Shown here: positions 1-11,025 of the stretch, piece after piece | How the letters are laid out: each line of letters begins with the position of its first letter | How positions within the stretch are numbered: position 1 is the first letter of the stretch | NCBI GenBank assembly: GCA_037176885.1 | Contig: JAWWNJ010000018.1 | Location: 2,342,293 to 2,406,292, forward strand | Length of the DNA: 64,000 nucleotides | From: Favolaschia claudopus | Lineage: Eukaryota; Basidiomycota; Agaricomycetes; Agaricales; Mycenaceae | Direction: 5' to 3' | Program-made: the position numbers and the translations under genes | The notes under the pieces: generated by a model | Told to the model about the DNA's origin: nothing | Databases searched by the model: none | The model's input: only the letters and a program-made list of their open reading frames with translations

Positions 1-147
1 TGCCGCGGAGTTTGCCATGCTGGTGCCACGCTGTCGCGACTTCGTGTTTTGCCGTCTACGAATCAAACCTCTCTCGAATCCGAACTTCTGCTGAATAGTT
101 GCCAATTTAAACCTGAGATTTTTGCTCTTGTTATCGTCGTTTTACTC

Positions 148-593
148 TAAGATAGGCCGCATCCATAGACAGCTAGCTGTGACCGTGACTGGTCATAAAT
201 GCCTAGTTTTCGACCGCTTTGTTTATATCTCCACATTGAGGGCGTAAATGAAAAATCTGTTCCGTCAATCGATGTACAGATAGTCTGGCTAGGTTCTCCC
301 AAAATTTCAAGGTGATTCAGGCTGTATCCAAGAAGGAGATAGATTTTTAGTCCGGCTGCTCACAAAATTGGGGTTTTACAAGATCCCCCATCAAAATTCT
401 ATCTCCTCCCTCAAAACCACCTTAACTACTTTATAATTTGGGGAGAATCCAGCCAGATTACCTCCCTATTGATTGACGGAACAGATTTCTTATTTTCTTC
501 TCCGTTGTCGAGATATGAGGGAGATGGTCGAAAATTAGGCTTTTGTGACCAATCACGGTCACAGCTAGCTGTCTATGGATGCGGCCTATCTTA
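148..593. repeat. Foldback MITE with TA target duplication
   Basis: A long imperfect inverted repeat. The left end (from 150) begins AGATAGGCCGCATCC and the right end (to 591) is its complement; the two arms stay alignable for well over 100 bp inward, including the shared segment around GACAGCTAGCTGTGACCG. Both ends are flanked by TA (148-149 and 592-593), the target duplication of the Tc1/mariner (ITm) superfamily. It has no coding capacity, so it is a non-autonomous element. Confidence 0.8.
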
Positions 594-3500
594 CTTAAAC
601 TTCCTTCTGTTCAAGCTGTTTTGGCTCTGGAGTCTGCACCCGTTCGAGTCAAGAAGAACTTAAGTTCAACTTAAGTTCGAGGAATATGTTCTCTCATGAT
701 GTACTAGTAATTCTTTTGTCTCGGGTCTTCCGACTCTCCTCTGGACTTCAACGCAACACTTTGCCGTGAATATACCAAATAGTCAAGGCTCTGCCTGTCT
801 AACACCTATAGCTCGCTCGCTCATGATAAATCCTGTATGGTTGACCTTGACTGACTTTTTTTCCCTAGGCCTCTCTGTCATATTCAGACCTCGCTGAACT
901 ACTATGATCTTGACCGGATTCAAGTGAACTTCGACCGCCGCAAGTAAGATTTTTTCCTACCGTTCAGTGTGCGGATTGATTGATGTTTGAAATTCATTGC
1001 GTACTTCAATTCCGACTGACAATCGCGTAAAGTCCGACAGGCAAGGCAAGCATGTAAGTACTTGGGAGGTTCTGTGGAGTGAGAGTTGGTCAGCACAAGG
1101 AATTAATCGTGATAGCTTCCCTGGAGGATCCCCTGCCGCAACGGTGACTCCGTTGTTTAGACAAGACAGTTTTGAACGTGTAGTTGAGCAAGTTGCCAAT
1201 CTCGAGGCAGTACAAAGGTGGAATCTCTGGGTATGACTTTGATTATGGTGGACTCATTCGATTGTGACGTCGTATATTAAATACCCCGAAGTATCGTTTA
1301 AACCAGTCGTAAGGTTACGATAAACGGGTGAGTGGGTTTGAGCTCCGTTCAGTCCAATTCCAATCCCAATTAGGCAAGTTGTCGATTCTGGAGGCAAGTC
1401 GATAGTAAATGAAGGCCCCGCTGTATTTCGGCAAGTCGTGGAGGATTCAAAGCAAAGGGTTGGATCTATAGGTAGAGGCGTTAAAACAAAGTAAGGCTTG
1501 TGATTACCGTTGTTAATTGAATCCAGAAGAATTTAACAGGAGGGCGAGTGTGGCAGTAAGTTCGAGTTCCAAGATGTAATTCTTGCTAACTCGGTTGATT
1601 CAGTCAGTGGGTTGGCACCAGGGGATATTCAGAAAGTGGGGGATAATTGGTACGATGCTATTGAAGTACATTTGTGAATAAATACGAGGAGAGGTACCCG
1701 TATTCTGGGTCCATACATGCGGTACAAAATAAATAGGAAGGAGATGTCCATATGGCTCGCACAGCCAAATATCAGGAATCAGGGGTCGTTTCCATGATTT
1801 AGAACTCGCCCGCATGCTCGTAGTAAGGCACAGATTAAGTTCTTTCAGCTTGAAATTGAGTTGAACCAGTAAGATCGAGTCGGGGAGAAATGTGGGTATT
1901 TGTTCCACATGGGGCGCTTGTGGAATCGTTGCAATGGTTGCCTCGAGGTGATCTGGACCATATGAACGTGTTCTGACCCTGAAATTGATTTTGCGCCGGA
2001 GGCGAGAGCCAGGAACAGATATTCAAAAGTCGAGGTAAGGCGAAATGATGCGATCATCCGAGATTCCCACGGTTCAACTGGATTGTGTCGGTGGTGACGG
2101 TGGAGCAAAAGAGGTGAAAGTTGGAGGATAGAGAGCCAGGGGTATATCGAATTAAATGGACGAATAAAACTGGGTTGGTATGTGAATTTAGGGTGTTTTC
2201 AATGTAAACAGCGAAGCTGTGTCACACGATTTATTTTCTTGTAGTTCATGCCGTGATTTGCCGGGTCGCCGCGTCGCGACCCTACTATGTAGTACTTAGA
2301 TCCGAATCTTTAGCCTCAAGCCGCCCCCGAGACAAAATTGGGTAAGTAAAAAAGACCCAGAGAACTAGATATACAGAGATATAAACTCACAATAAGTAAT
2401 CATATCTGGCACAGAAAGAAAAGTAGGGTAAAGACGCGACTTACGCGTGAATGGTGGCCTCAAAGACGAAAGCTCGTGACCGCGTGGTGGCGAGCCGGCG
2501 CAGTCGGGGCTCGGCAGATGTTAACCGGTGACACGTGTCCATGAGAAATTGTTTGTTGGGGTCACAATGTCACGTCGCCTCTCTTTCTGTCGTCCTCTGT
2601 CGTCCTTCCCACTTGTCGTTCACCCCCACCTCAAACCGCCATTTGCATACCCTGAGAGGATGCAACTCGTAACATAACGCTGTCACCCAACTTTTCAGCG
2701 CCTCGGAAGGGACGTTTGTCAATATCTGGTGCGCGATCCCGTCGACGTCGACACCACCAAATTTGTCTTTGACTCGCATTCAGCGGCGCAAGCTGTGTGG
2801 TACACCACAACGTAGGCTTGCTCCCCTCCCCTGAACTATGCTTCCCGCTCATCTTCTCAATCATGTCTCCCGTGCCCGCATGTCGTCCGCCGTGGCCGTG
2901 TGCCGCCCTCACCATTACTTAGTTATTGGGGCAGGATTCGTTGTGTGGGTCACCATAGTAAGCCCACAACCCATTCTTATCTTCGCTTCTGATCCCTGTT
3001 TCGCCCTACCTTTGCTGTCTTCGATGTCCTCGGGTATTGCACGTGCAGGTGAGCCGGTCATGAACGTACGTTCTTCCATTGTATATTGAAACTGCTGGGA
3101 ATAGGGGCGCTCAATTCTGAGCTCGTCAGCTCGTCTCGACGGTCTCATCCGTAAAATGTTCGATTTTTTTTGATGAGGGGATCAAAATTTGATGGGAAGT
3201 GGAGACTTGTATGAAGAAGGAATGTGAGGGGTCTGCGAGAGGCAGAGAGTAGCTATAGCGCGTCGCGCCGCGACGACGCGATCATTATCACTGTCGTTGC
3301 TATGTACATTTGATGTATGATACGGACCGAACTTCGTGACAAGCCAGATACCTAATTTGGAAATTGTTACTGTGCCCTCAGTTTTTACCCAGTGGCATTG
3401 AAACTGTGCAGAAATGACCATAAGAAGGAAGACTAGAGATCCCTCGGGTCAAAAGTCTCAAAATCCACAAAATCATTTCTTCTTCCACGGATTTCGCGCT

Positions 3501-4192
3501 TTCGGTCCGGGCCGAGACATAGCCGGTGGCTGTACGATGCCATCAGCGCATCAAATGTCTGCCACACCACTGAACCTTCACCAAATCTCAACCAAATCCA
3601 AGGGACTTCTGCTATGGATGTTTGCTGGGGTCAGAATTGAGCTACTGACCAACTTCAGGCTATAATCCGATGGTTTTTTTCCGGAAACCTGAAGTTAGGT
3701 ACACACACTTTTGAAATTTTGCGCAAAAATTTCGCGCTTTTCTAACCCTAGACTAGGGTTTCTCCGTTTTCTCTGAAATGCGAATTTTGCCTATAAACCC
3801 ACCCCAAGTTCCTGCTAAATCTCAAGTTTGAAAGAATTTTGGCCAAAATTCCGGCTTGATATGAAGTTGCACGCCAAAATTGCGACAACCGGGTCACGTG
3901 CCCGCGACAGTGTTTTTAGTAGTGACGATGACACAATCCCCTCCTTGCAACAGCTAGGCCCCGGCTACTCCCTATAACGTCGGTCCGCCCATTTGGGCAG
4001 ATTTACCTTATGAATTTTGGGTGCTTGCTTACCCGTCACTTTCGATGCCTCCCTTTGCCCCAGAACCAGTGCATCCTATCCAAAATTACACTTACTCTGA
4101 CTTTGATCCGTACGTGGACTTCAGGTACCCGTCGAATAATCAGTTACCTCCTTCATAATCCTTCATAGATGAAGCAACTCGGCCGGTAAAAC
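594..4192. other. No recognisable gene
   Basis: About 3.6 kb between the foldback MITE and histone H4. Only short unsupported reading frames occur and none shows a known domain. The stretch 2570-3150 has open minus-strand frames with mid-range GC that might be exon remnants, but I cannot join them into a convincing gene. The interval 3690-3850 is AT-rich with short palindromes such as CCCTAGACTAGGG. Confidence 0.5.
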
Positions 4193-4682
4193 TCATGTTC
4201 CGAAACCATAGAGTGTTCGCCCAGAGCGCTTGAGGGCGTATACAACGTCGAGAGCGGTGACAGTCTTTCTTTCAGCGTCGAAATAAAGTCAGCTGCGTTG
4301 GAAACGAAAAGCGAGGGCGACTTACCGCTTAGCGTGATCGGTGTACATGATCGAGTCGCGAATGACGTTTTCGAGAAAGAGTTTGAGCACCTTTCGGGTT
4401 TCTTCGTAAATGAGGCCCGACATGCGCTTCACACCGCCACGACGAGCAAGACGACGGATATCGGGCTTGGTGATACCTATTGTGGACCCATCTCACCGCG
4501 AGACGCAAGCAAACGGGGTCAAAAACTGACTCTGGATGGTGTCACGAAGAACCTTCCGGTGGCGCTTAGCCCCCCCTATGCCGAGCCCCTACCAGGACGG
4601 CAAGCAGCAAAGTCAGCATCCATCCTTCATTACTAGAGCAGACCATCTCGCTCACTCTGCCACCTTTACCGCGGCCTGACAT
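4193..4682 (-). CDS. Divergent histone H4 (4 exons)
   Basis: Nucleosome core histone H4; it pairs with H3 and packages DNA in the nucleus. Four minus-strand exons, 4682-4656, 4588-4531, 4476-4326 and 4268-4193, with GT-AG introns of 67, 54 and 57 bp, join in frame to exactly 103 codons, the normal H4 length. It starts MSGRGKGG, keeps [31 protein letters not shown] and ends RTLYGFGT. Compared with canonical H4 it has about 15 changes, including K8R, K12I, N25T, G28S, A33D, I46M, G56K and T71M; H4 normally varies very little. A few (A69S, Q93S) resemble changes I associate with fungal H4. Two N-tail acetylation lysines are lost. No divergent H3 gene is present upstream; a copia relic lies there instead. 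It may be a specialised variant or a young, still open pseudogene. Confidence 0.9.
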
Positions 4683-4984
4683 GATGGTTTACAAAGATCG
4701 CGAGTACTGATTAAAGTACATACTCAGTGGACAAAAAAACTGTCCGATCGATATTCGGTGCCGTTCCCGACAATGATAGCACCTTTTGACCTCAAATAAC
4801 AAATAACATGTAGTGTGGGTTTTATGCCAGTGGTCAAAGCAAGGGGCTTTGCAATCTCGGATATCTAAATCACATCGAAATATGAATGTAAGTAAACGGA
4901 CAAACATAGAATAGGGCCCGATCCGGGCACCAAAACTTCGACGGCTTCTTCCTGGGATTTACCCCACGGCGCTGGGACTTTCTT

Positions 4985-5445
4985 TCCGCGCGGGGAGGAC
5001 CGCCTCAAGGACGAAACCGGGTACTTCCCGTGGTCCAAACGGATGAAGTCAGCGTACGAGACAATTGAAATCTGGGATATAGTTTCCACGGCATCCAAGC
5101 CGGGGGACGTCAGCCCCCTCGTCCCCTCCTTGACGACGACACACACGCCCTCGATCAGCATGTGAAGGACTTCCTGAAAGCGCAGACTCATCTTACGAAG
5201 GCCGGATTCAGTATCCCCGGTCCTATCGTCAGCGCCATCTTCCTCTCCACACTTCCTTCCGATCCAGACGACCCCTTGTCCAGAGCGCCAAGATTGACGA
5301 CACGACCACCCTGGTCTCTACAATCCAGGGAGTCCTTGATTCCCGTCGCCGGAGGAAGTCCCCGAAGACCGAGGGCCAGTCGCAGGAGTCTGCCCTCGCA
5401 GCGTTGGAGCACGCTGCCATCACTCGCGGTACGAAATTCGGCACG
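4985..5445 (+). pseudogene. Ty1/copia Gag relic
   Basis: Fragment of a copia-type Gag (UBN2/retrotrans_gag-like) read in three successive frames. The first part (about 4985-5160) has RLKDETGYFPWSKRMKSAY followed by EIWDIV, matching the start of copia Gag where a W..RM...Y/L...LWD.V pattern is usual. The second (about 5150-5270) gives HVKDFLKAQTHLTKAGF and an IFLSTLPSD motif like the family's FLSSLP. The third (about 5270-5445) gives a Lys/Arg/Ser/Gln-rich tail ending SALAALEHAA. Two frameshifts and the absence of zinc knuckle, protease and pol show a dead fragment. It sits directly upstream of the histone H4 start. Confidence 0.55.
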
Positions 5446-5591
5446 GTTAATGAGCCGCGTTTGGCTTATGTACTATGTCTGTGGTTATGGAGAATTAATC
5501 AAGTTTTCAAGTTGCTGAAAGAGAGGAAAAAAGAGGGAAAAAAGGGATAGATTCATAGATATATGGCACATATACTGTGCAAAAAATCAAA

Positions 5592-5942
5592 ATGCACAAC
5601 TTCGGTGTTTTTGAGAGAATTTGGAGGCAACTATCAAATTTCATAACAACTTTCTCACCTGAGGACCTGAAATTTCGACAACCTTAGTTGTGAACAACTT
5701 TTCAACACAGCAACTTTCGAAGAGGCTAGTTTTTCCGGCTGCAACTCGAGATGCTGACAACGACAACTTCAACTCGGCGCTGAAACAACTACAACTAGGT
5801 GAATTGACAAATTTCATTGTTCGCAACTTTCCTTCTCTACAAAGTTTCTCGCGGACAACTTTCTTGTTCACAACTCTCATCTGACATCAGTGGACAACTC
5901 TTGGGTTCAACTTTTTCCGAACACAATCCAAGGACAACCCGC
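5592..5942 (+). repeat. Degenerate ACAACTT-motif array
   Basis: A strand-biased cluster of the heptamer-like motif (A/G)CAACTT(T), occurring roughly every 15-40 bp about fourteen times (for example near 5597, 5645, 5692, 5710, 5775, 5784, 5830, 5858, 5891, 5907). The intervals are irregular, so this is not a classical satellite. No coding role is evident. Confidence 0.5.
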
Positions 5943-6159
5943 TTACCTACTACTTACAGTTTCGGAATAAGATACAGCTGTTTTACGGTTCTTGTCCGGT
6001 TTCTGATGGGGTGGGGTTCTTCAGAAGTTGTTTACCTCTGATTGCTTGTGCGTGCCCTCACCGAGGAGCCGGCGGAAGTTCAACCGCTCCCGCAGCTCCA
6101 CTGCATTTACTGGTGGAGAAAATAGCCCAATTTGAGGTCAGAGTGGAGCCTCGGAGGCA

Positions 6160-6247
6160 CACAGTTGTAAACAAGAAATGAAATGTCTCATAACCCATAG
6201 CCTTGGCCATCCACCGAGAGGTATGGGTTAAGAGAGGTTCGACTGTA
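6160..6247. repeat. Truncated MITE end (CAGTCG family)
   Basis: Contains CATAACCCATAG and ends TATGGGTTAAG...TTCGACTGTA, matching the right terminus of the intact MITE at 9233-9398. No matching left TIR is visible upstream, so this is a broken copy. Confidence 0.45.
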
Positions 6248-6303
6248 GTAGGCAATACGAGCCATTCTGAATTACTGAGATTTATTGGGACTTTTTATGC
6301 TAG

Positions 6304-6412
6304 GCCTGTTCACAGATTCGGATAAAAACCAGCGCGAAGGCTTGGGGCGAATTCGGATAAGAATTGCCTGATTTGGGGTGCGGATAAAAATCCCGCAAAT
6401 TCGTGAACAGGC
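6304..6412. repeat. 109-bp miniature inverted-repeat element
   Basis: Ends are inverted: GCCTGTTCAC at 6304 and GTGAACAGGC ending at 6412. The interior has three copies of CGGATAARAA. No clear target duplication was found, so the superfamily is unassigned. Confidence 0.55.
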
Positions 6413-7080
6413 ATTTTGGTGAGCTTTCGGGGGTCCTATCCCGGCCCGTCATGGGACACGCAGAGGAGGCCGCCGCCCAGGGCGTAAATGTTCTCACAGT
6501 AAATGTTCTCACACATGTACACGTGTGCCGCGTACTTACTTATGATTCCGCGGGATTTCCTTGCTATTACCGATTTCGGTGGACCAGGTATTCATACTTT
6601 CATTTAGGCTCTTTATTCGCTAACATTCATCACTAGTCATGGACTCTCACATGCAGAAGATTTCCTGCACCATCGCAGTCGTAGCAGCAGTGAAGCTTGC
6701 AAGTTTCACTTGAGTCCATGATAGTTGAACACAACCCAGTGACTTACATGAAGGCATCGACAACAACGGAGTTCCCTCCTACGGGCATTGTAAGCAGTAG
6801 GCGATGCTCATTATTGTCGAGGCCATTTTAGGTGCAAAATCGGTAGAGTGAATTGTCCGGCTTTGCCCAGTTCCCTCTGATCCGCGCGGTCACTTAGATT
6901 AAAAATTCAAAATTGGAAAATCTAGCTTGAAGGTGTTCAAGACCTGGATTAATCTATTGTTTTCAGCGCCTCACCCGTTTTTTTCAGTGCTCCTGCTTTC
7001 CAGAATTTTGCTCACCATCCCACTGTTCGTGGAGAAGGGAGGTCACAGCCACATCATGATATCAAATCATCCGATCAAAA
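6413..7080. other. No gene; short direct repeat
   Basis: No coding signal. Around 6487-6515 the segment TAAATGTTCTCACA occurs twice in tandem. The rest looks like ordinary non-coding sequence. Confidence 0.4.
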
Positions 7081-7378
7081 GCCCGGGAACTTCTCCATTC
7101 CGAGGGTGATGGCAAAACGGTCGAGGTTCCCACGGTGGGTCATTGTTTTCCCTCCTCCAAGGGGAAATCCCTCGGCCGGGAAAACGCGTTTTCGGCACCC
7201 AGAAAAGCCTCGGAATGACCGATTTCTCAAGCCCGGGAACTTCTCCATTCCGAGGGTGATGGCAAAACGGTCGAGGTTCCCACGGTGGGTCATTGTTTTC
7301 CCTCCTCCAAGGGGAAATCCCTCGGCCGGGAAAACGCGTTTTCGGCACCCAGAAAAGCCTCGGAATGACCGATTTCTC
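7081..7378 (+). repeat. Tandem duplication of a 150-bp unit
   Basis: Two near-identical copies, 7081-7230 and 7231-7378, each starting GCCCGGGAACTTCTCC and ending CGGAATGACCGATTTCTC. The downstream copy runs directly into the exon-like sequence at 7365. A diverged copy of the same unit lies in inverted orientation at 11716-11808, so the unit is also dispersed. Confidence 0.85.
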
Positions 7379-7584
7379 CCGCGCCGTCTCCGATTCCATG
7401 GCAAGAGCCTGGGCCCAGCGCTCCAAAACCAAAGTCACGCCGGAGCCGAAAAGAAGTTGACGAAGCAAACATTGTGACTTCGACTCGCTCTAGGGCTCCG
7501 TCCGCCCGCAAAAGAAAAGCGGACGAAGCAGATGATGAATCTGAGCGCGCGACCAAGAAGGGAAAGAGTGTCGAAGCCTCGAAG
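7365..7584 (+). pseudogene. Exon-1 fragment of a basic nuclear protein, unknown
   Basis: An ATG at 7365, inside the end of the second tandem unit, opens a frame beginning MTDFSRAVSDSMARAWAQR that stops near 7462. The adjacent frame continues as a strongly charged segment with SARKRKADEADDESER and ATKKGK, which resembles a nuclear localisation signal next to an acidic patch, and ends at a donor-like GTACGA (7585). A possible acceptor near 7640 would lead to an early stop. I read it as the 5' end of a chromatin- or nucleus-associated gene with one frameshift and no 3' part. The family is not recognised. Confidence 0.35.
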
Positions 7585-7599
7585 GTACGAGTTTCCGTT

Positions 7600-9208
7600 T
7601 CCAAAATTCCATCTCAGTATTCTTACTCACTTATTTCAGGGTGGACTGTAGGAACTTTTTGGCATAGTAAAGTATTTAATGCATACACAATATATCCATG
7701 TGTTCTGTCTGCGACGCGTCTGAGTCTGACTAAGTTGACTTCACACCGGCCGACTCGATTGACCTCAGTCAACGGCAAATGCCGTCGGATGCACCTCCCA
7801 TCAATGTGCCGTGTTTCACCTGGCACCCGGCACATTTACGGCTCAAGTGCCGGGCTTGACGGGATGTGACTTGTTTGCGGCCGCATGTGCCGTGCATACA
7901 ATGTATGTGCGGTACTAGTTCGTACTTTCTGCCGTAGCGAGTAGAGTGTGGAATCGACATAAATAGCTTGCATACTCCTTGTTGGAGCCTTTTAAGTTCA
8001 CAGTGGTTAAGGGAGGGCGCTTGCTACAAAAACACTCAATTACTTATTTCTGAAACCATAACTATGCACATAAGGTATAGGGTGGGCAACTCAAGTAAAC
8101 CAAGTTTGACCAGAACTAAGTCAAATGAGGTATAGCGGCACCTAAAGTTGCACACCGTGGTGCCACGGTGGTGGGGACTTAAATATGATTTGTATGCCGG
8201 AGTACCGGCCTACAGCAGCGGGAGCTTGTGTAAATTGTTACTGGAATGGCACACAAATTAACAATATCAATGTTGCGCTGTTGTTTGGGGCATAATTTGG
8301 TCGGATTCTTTTCACGCACATAATCTACTCTTGTGAACAAAACTTTACTTATGCCGGGCAATGACGTTCTGAAGGATGAACCACCAATCAAGTTTTTTGA
8401 ATTTCCACTCAGAACCATAGTCTCTCTATGCAGACACTAACTGAGCAACATTGATATCATTTATTTTCATCACCTCATCACAGCAGCTGTTTGCAAAACT
8501 ACTTAGAGGCACCATTAACAACACCTCGTGGAGAATCTGCTCCTCTGTACCGTGTATGAAATAGAGAACTGTATTTTCCCTTCCGTTAAGCAGCCTCGGG
8601 CAGTGTCAAGAACGGGTGCACCATCAGTTGAAAAGGATGCACCATCACGCTGCAATCAGTCTGGATCAGTAGGGATCAGAATGGATCACTCGGAAGAACA
8701 TCGTATCACTCGGAGCATGCCAATCTTGACGTGCGCACGTCAAGGGCAGTGACGCCATCAAAAAAGCCGTCTAGCACAGCTTATTGCTTTTCGGTGACGG
8801 CTCTGATAAAGGGGGAGCAAGCTCCCCAATAAACGCTATTGACCCAACGATGGAGCGCACCACGTGACTGACACGTTGTGCATTTCATGTCCGCGACGAC
8901 GGTACATAGAGCCTTGGTTAACTTTTCTAAAGGCTTGTACATATTCCCTCAGTACATGCCCAGTAGTATTATGTGTATCATTCAGTAAACTTGAAAATCA
9001 CTGTCAGTCGAAGTTAGATCAATCATCAAAGCCAGTACTCACTCAAATGTGTGAACAAATCAGTACAGTACCTAACTTACTCGTATATACTATATGGCTT
9101 ATCATTCTCTCTCAGGCACTCTGTTGTATCTCAAAAGGTGGAGAGATGCAAAGCTTTACATAGAAAATCATGAATTATTTGTGTCCATTTTGCGTACATA
9201 TCACATTA
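7600..9208. other. No gene; GTGCCG-rich patch
   Basis: No supported coding region. Between about 7750 and 7930 the motif GTGCCG and its complement recur many times and can fold. At 8152-8171 there is a palindrome CACCGTGG..CCACGGTG. The remainder is featureless. Confidence 0.4.
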
Positions 9209-9210
9209 TA

Positions 9211-9757
9211 CAGCCGTTTTGGAAACAATATACAGTCGAAGCTGTCATAACCCATAGCCCTCGGTAGGGCCAAAAAGCTATGGGATATGGCAGATTTATG
9301 GGTTATCCCAGCCCAAAACCGGTCAAAAACCCCCAAAAATGTATGGGTTAAGGGAGATTATGGGTTATGGGAGCTATGGGTTATGACAGCTTCGACTGTA
9401 CGGGTTTTGATTGAGTGGTGCTCGTTCGTTTGTGCTTACCTTTGTTTTGCTTCCCATCACCAGCTCCACTTCAGCCGAATTTGAGTCTTTGCTTCCGCCA
9501 CCCAGAGAACACCGGGAAAAAACAGGGGGTTAACAGAACTGAGGATTGAGACTCAGCTGCTACTTGCCCAGAGCTCGACACGGCCATGACTTGCGAGCAA
9601 GGGCAAAAACAAGGGACCAACGGCAATTGATGCGGTACGGCAACGCCCCACAGAGTGGTGCTCCCGGCTTTGCCGATGACAGAATGGTCAACAAACGTAA
9701 GCACAAACGAACGAGCACCACTCAATCAAAACCCGTATATTGTTTCCAAAACGGCTG
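9211..9757. repeat. Non-autonomous ITm element hosting a nested MITE
   Basis: The outer TIR starts CAGCCGTTTTGGAAACAATA at 9211 and is repeated inverted at the right end (to 9757), with TA on both sides. The inverted arms extend through GTGGTGCTCGTTCGTTTGTG and GTAAGCAC. The TIR resembles that of the autonomous Tc1/mariner element at 19796-23020 (CAGCTATTTTGGAAACGATA), so that element's transposase type may mobilise this one. The left arm is interrupted by the MITE at 9233-9398. Confidence 0.85.
9233..9398. repeat. MITE nested in the left arm of the outer element
   Basis: 166 bp with TIR CAGTCGAAGCTGTCATAACC and its exact inverted copy at the right end; internal copies of ATAACCCATA / TATGGGTTAT. 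TA flanks both ends. The right arm of the host element preserves the uninterrupted sequence around AACAATATACGGG, which proves the insertion point and the TA duplication. Confidence 0.9.
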
Positions 9758-9759
9758 TA

Positions 9760-10222
9760 TCAATGACTCTAAGTATTAATATTCACATTCCCTCACACAC
9801 ACTATGGCGGTCAATCTGCACTTTTAATAAAACCAGGGTAAAATGTGTGTTTTGGTATAGAAAGTGGAAAAGTATAGAGAGAATGTCAACCTACCTATGA
9901 AAGTTTTGAGCCCCGGGGGGAAAAAGTCGAGGGGAAGATTTGTGTTTTTTTTTGGTTCGGACGTCAGAAAACAACAGCAGTAAATAAATTTTGTTGAGGG
10001 GGGTGAAAAAAGTTGAGCAAGCAGGGTATAAAGTCAGAGGTGAGTACAAAGAAAAACTGAGGGGTTCTTGTGTTTTGTAGGGGAGGGAATCGAACTTTCG
10101 GCGAGAGTTCAAAAACTTTCCCGGCGTGTGGCAGTGCTAACCCTAATGATGGACATGCAACACGGTGCATGCACCGGACGCATGCCCAAAGCAATTTGTG
10201 GGTTTGTACTGCGACCCCCACC
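9760..10222. other. No gene recognised
   Basis: Non-coding by inspection. It contains a T-rich stretch near 9945 and leads into the F-box relic without an obvious promoter motif. Confidence 0.4.
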
Positions 10223-10790
10223 ATGCCTATTCCTCAAGACGTCATTGAAACTATACTCCGGAGGATTTGGAGTCTCTTCGTCGCTGCGCTGTGGTTGCTT
10301 CAGATTGGGTAGACCCCGCCCAATCTCTACTCTTTCGCAAAATTACTCTTGGTCATCGGGACGCATTCGTTGACGTTGACTCGGAGAATGTAATGACCCC
10401 TCTTGGATCCCTTGATTCCCTTCCCAACATCAATCTCTATGCACGCTTTCATGCCCTGCTTTCAGAATCTCCTCATCTTGCCAGACATATTCGATCTCTG
10501 TGTCTTGGTCTTGTACCCGCATCCGAAATTGAACTGAGTGATACATCAGAGCTTGTCAGCGGAGAGGCTCAGGAGATAGAAACCTACCTGCTAGGCTTTC
10601 TACCCTTGCTTCAAGGTAAAGGCGTAATCAAACTGGGGGTATTTCCATATGAGATGGGGGGTTCATACTTTTCGTCTACACCCACCGATTGCACACCTCC
10701 TCAAAGCTCTAGGAGCCTCTTCCCTTCAGCTTTTCAACTGGAGCTTTTCTGAATGCTCTGATCTTGCCCTCCTAGCAGCACCCCCCCTGT
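10223..10790 (+). pseudogene. F-box-like protein pseudogene
   Basis: The start MPIPQDVIETILRRI is the typical N-terminal F-box of the large Agaricomycete F-box/LRR-like families, whose products recruit substrates to SCF ubiquitin ligases. After a frameshift near 10268 the reading continues with ESLRRCAVVASDWVDPAQSL and LLFRKITL, the rest of the box (S...W...LF pattern). It then goes on with LARHIRSLCLGL, which resembles the start of the repeat region. A second frameshift near 10650 leads to LLKALGASSLQLFNWSFSE before sequence similarity ends at about 10790. The usual C-terminal repeats (300 or more residues) are missing. Two frameshifts plus truncation make it a pseudogene. Confidence 0.6.
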
Positions 10791-10844
10791 TTAGTCAAGA
10801 CAATACAAATAATTATTTTGCATTTTCATTATTTGGTAGGCTTT

Positions 10845-11025
10845 CGAGAACGTGCCCGATAGTGGGTTATAGGGCCTGTCGGGTCGTCGGGCACGATAGT
10901 GACCGATAGTCCCCGAGTCCACCCTATGACGCAGCTGTCGGACCGATAGTCCGACACCCCCCGATCACAACCGACCGGGCACGACCGGGCCCGGTAACAC
11001 AATAAATAAATTTGCGACATGGAAT
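10845..11025. repeat. CCGATA-rich terminal segment of an unknown element
   Basis: Repeated CCCGATAG / GACCGATAG and complements, ending in AATAAATAAATTTGCGACA. The same arrangement with the same end occurs in both arms of the large inverted repeat (around 38000-38150 and 55180-55330), so it marks one end of a dispersed element with subterminal repeats. Confidence 0.55.

Noticed and set aside
2570..3148. A spliced minus-strand gene
   Set aside because: The frames are open but no consistent donor/acceptor pair or domain supports joining them.
7067..7468. Long repetitive frames on both strands
   Set aside because: They arise because the 150-bp tandem unit has a length divisible by three, so any open frame is doubled; no homology.
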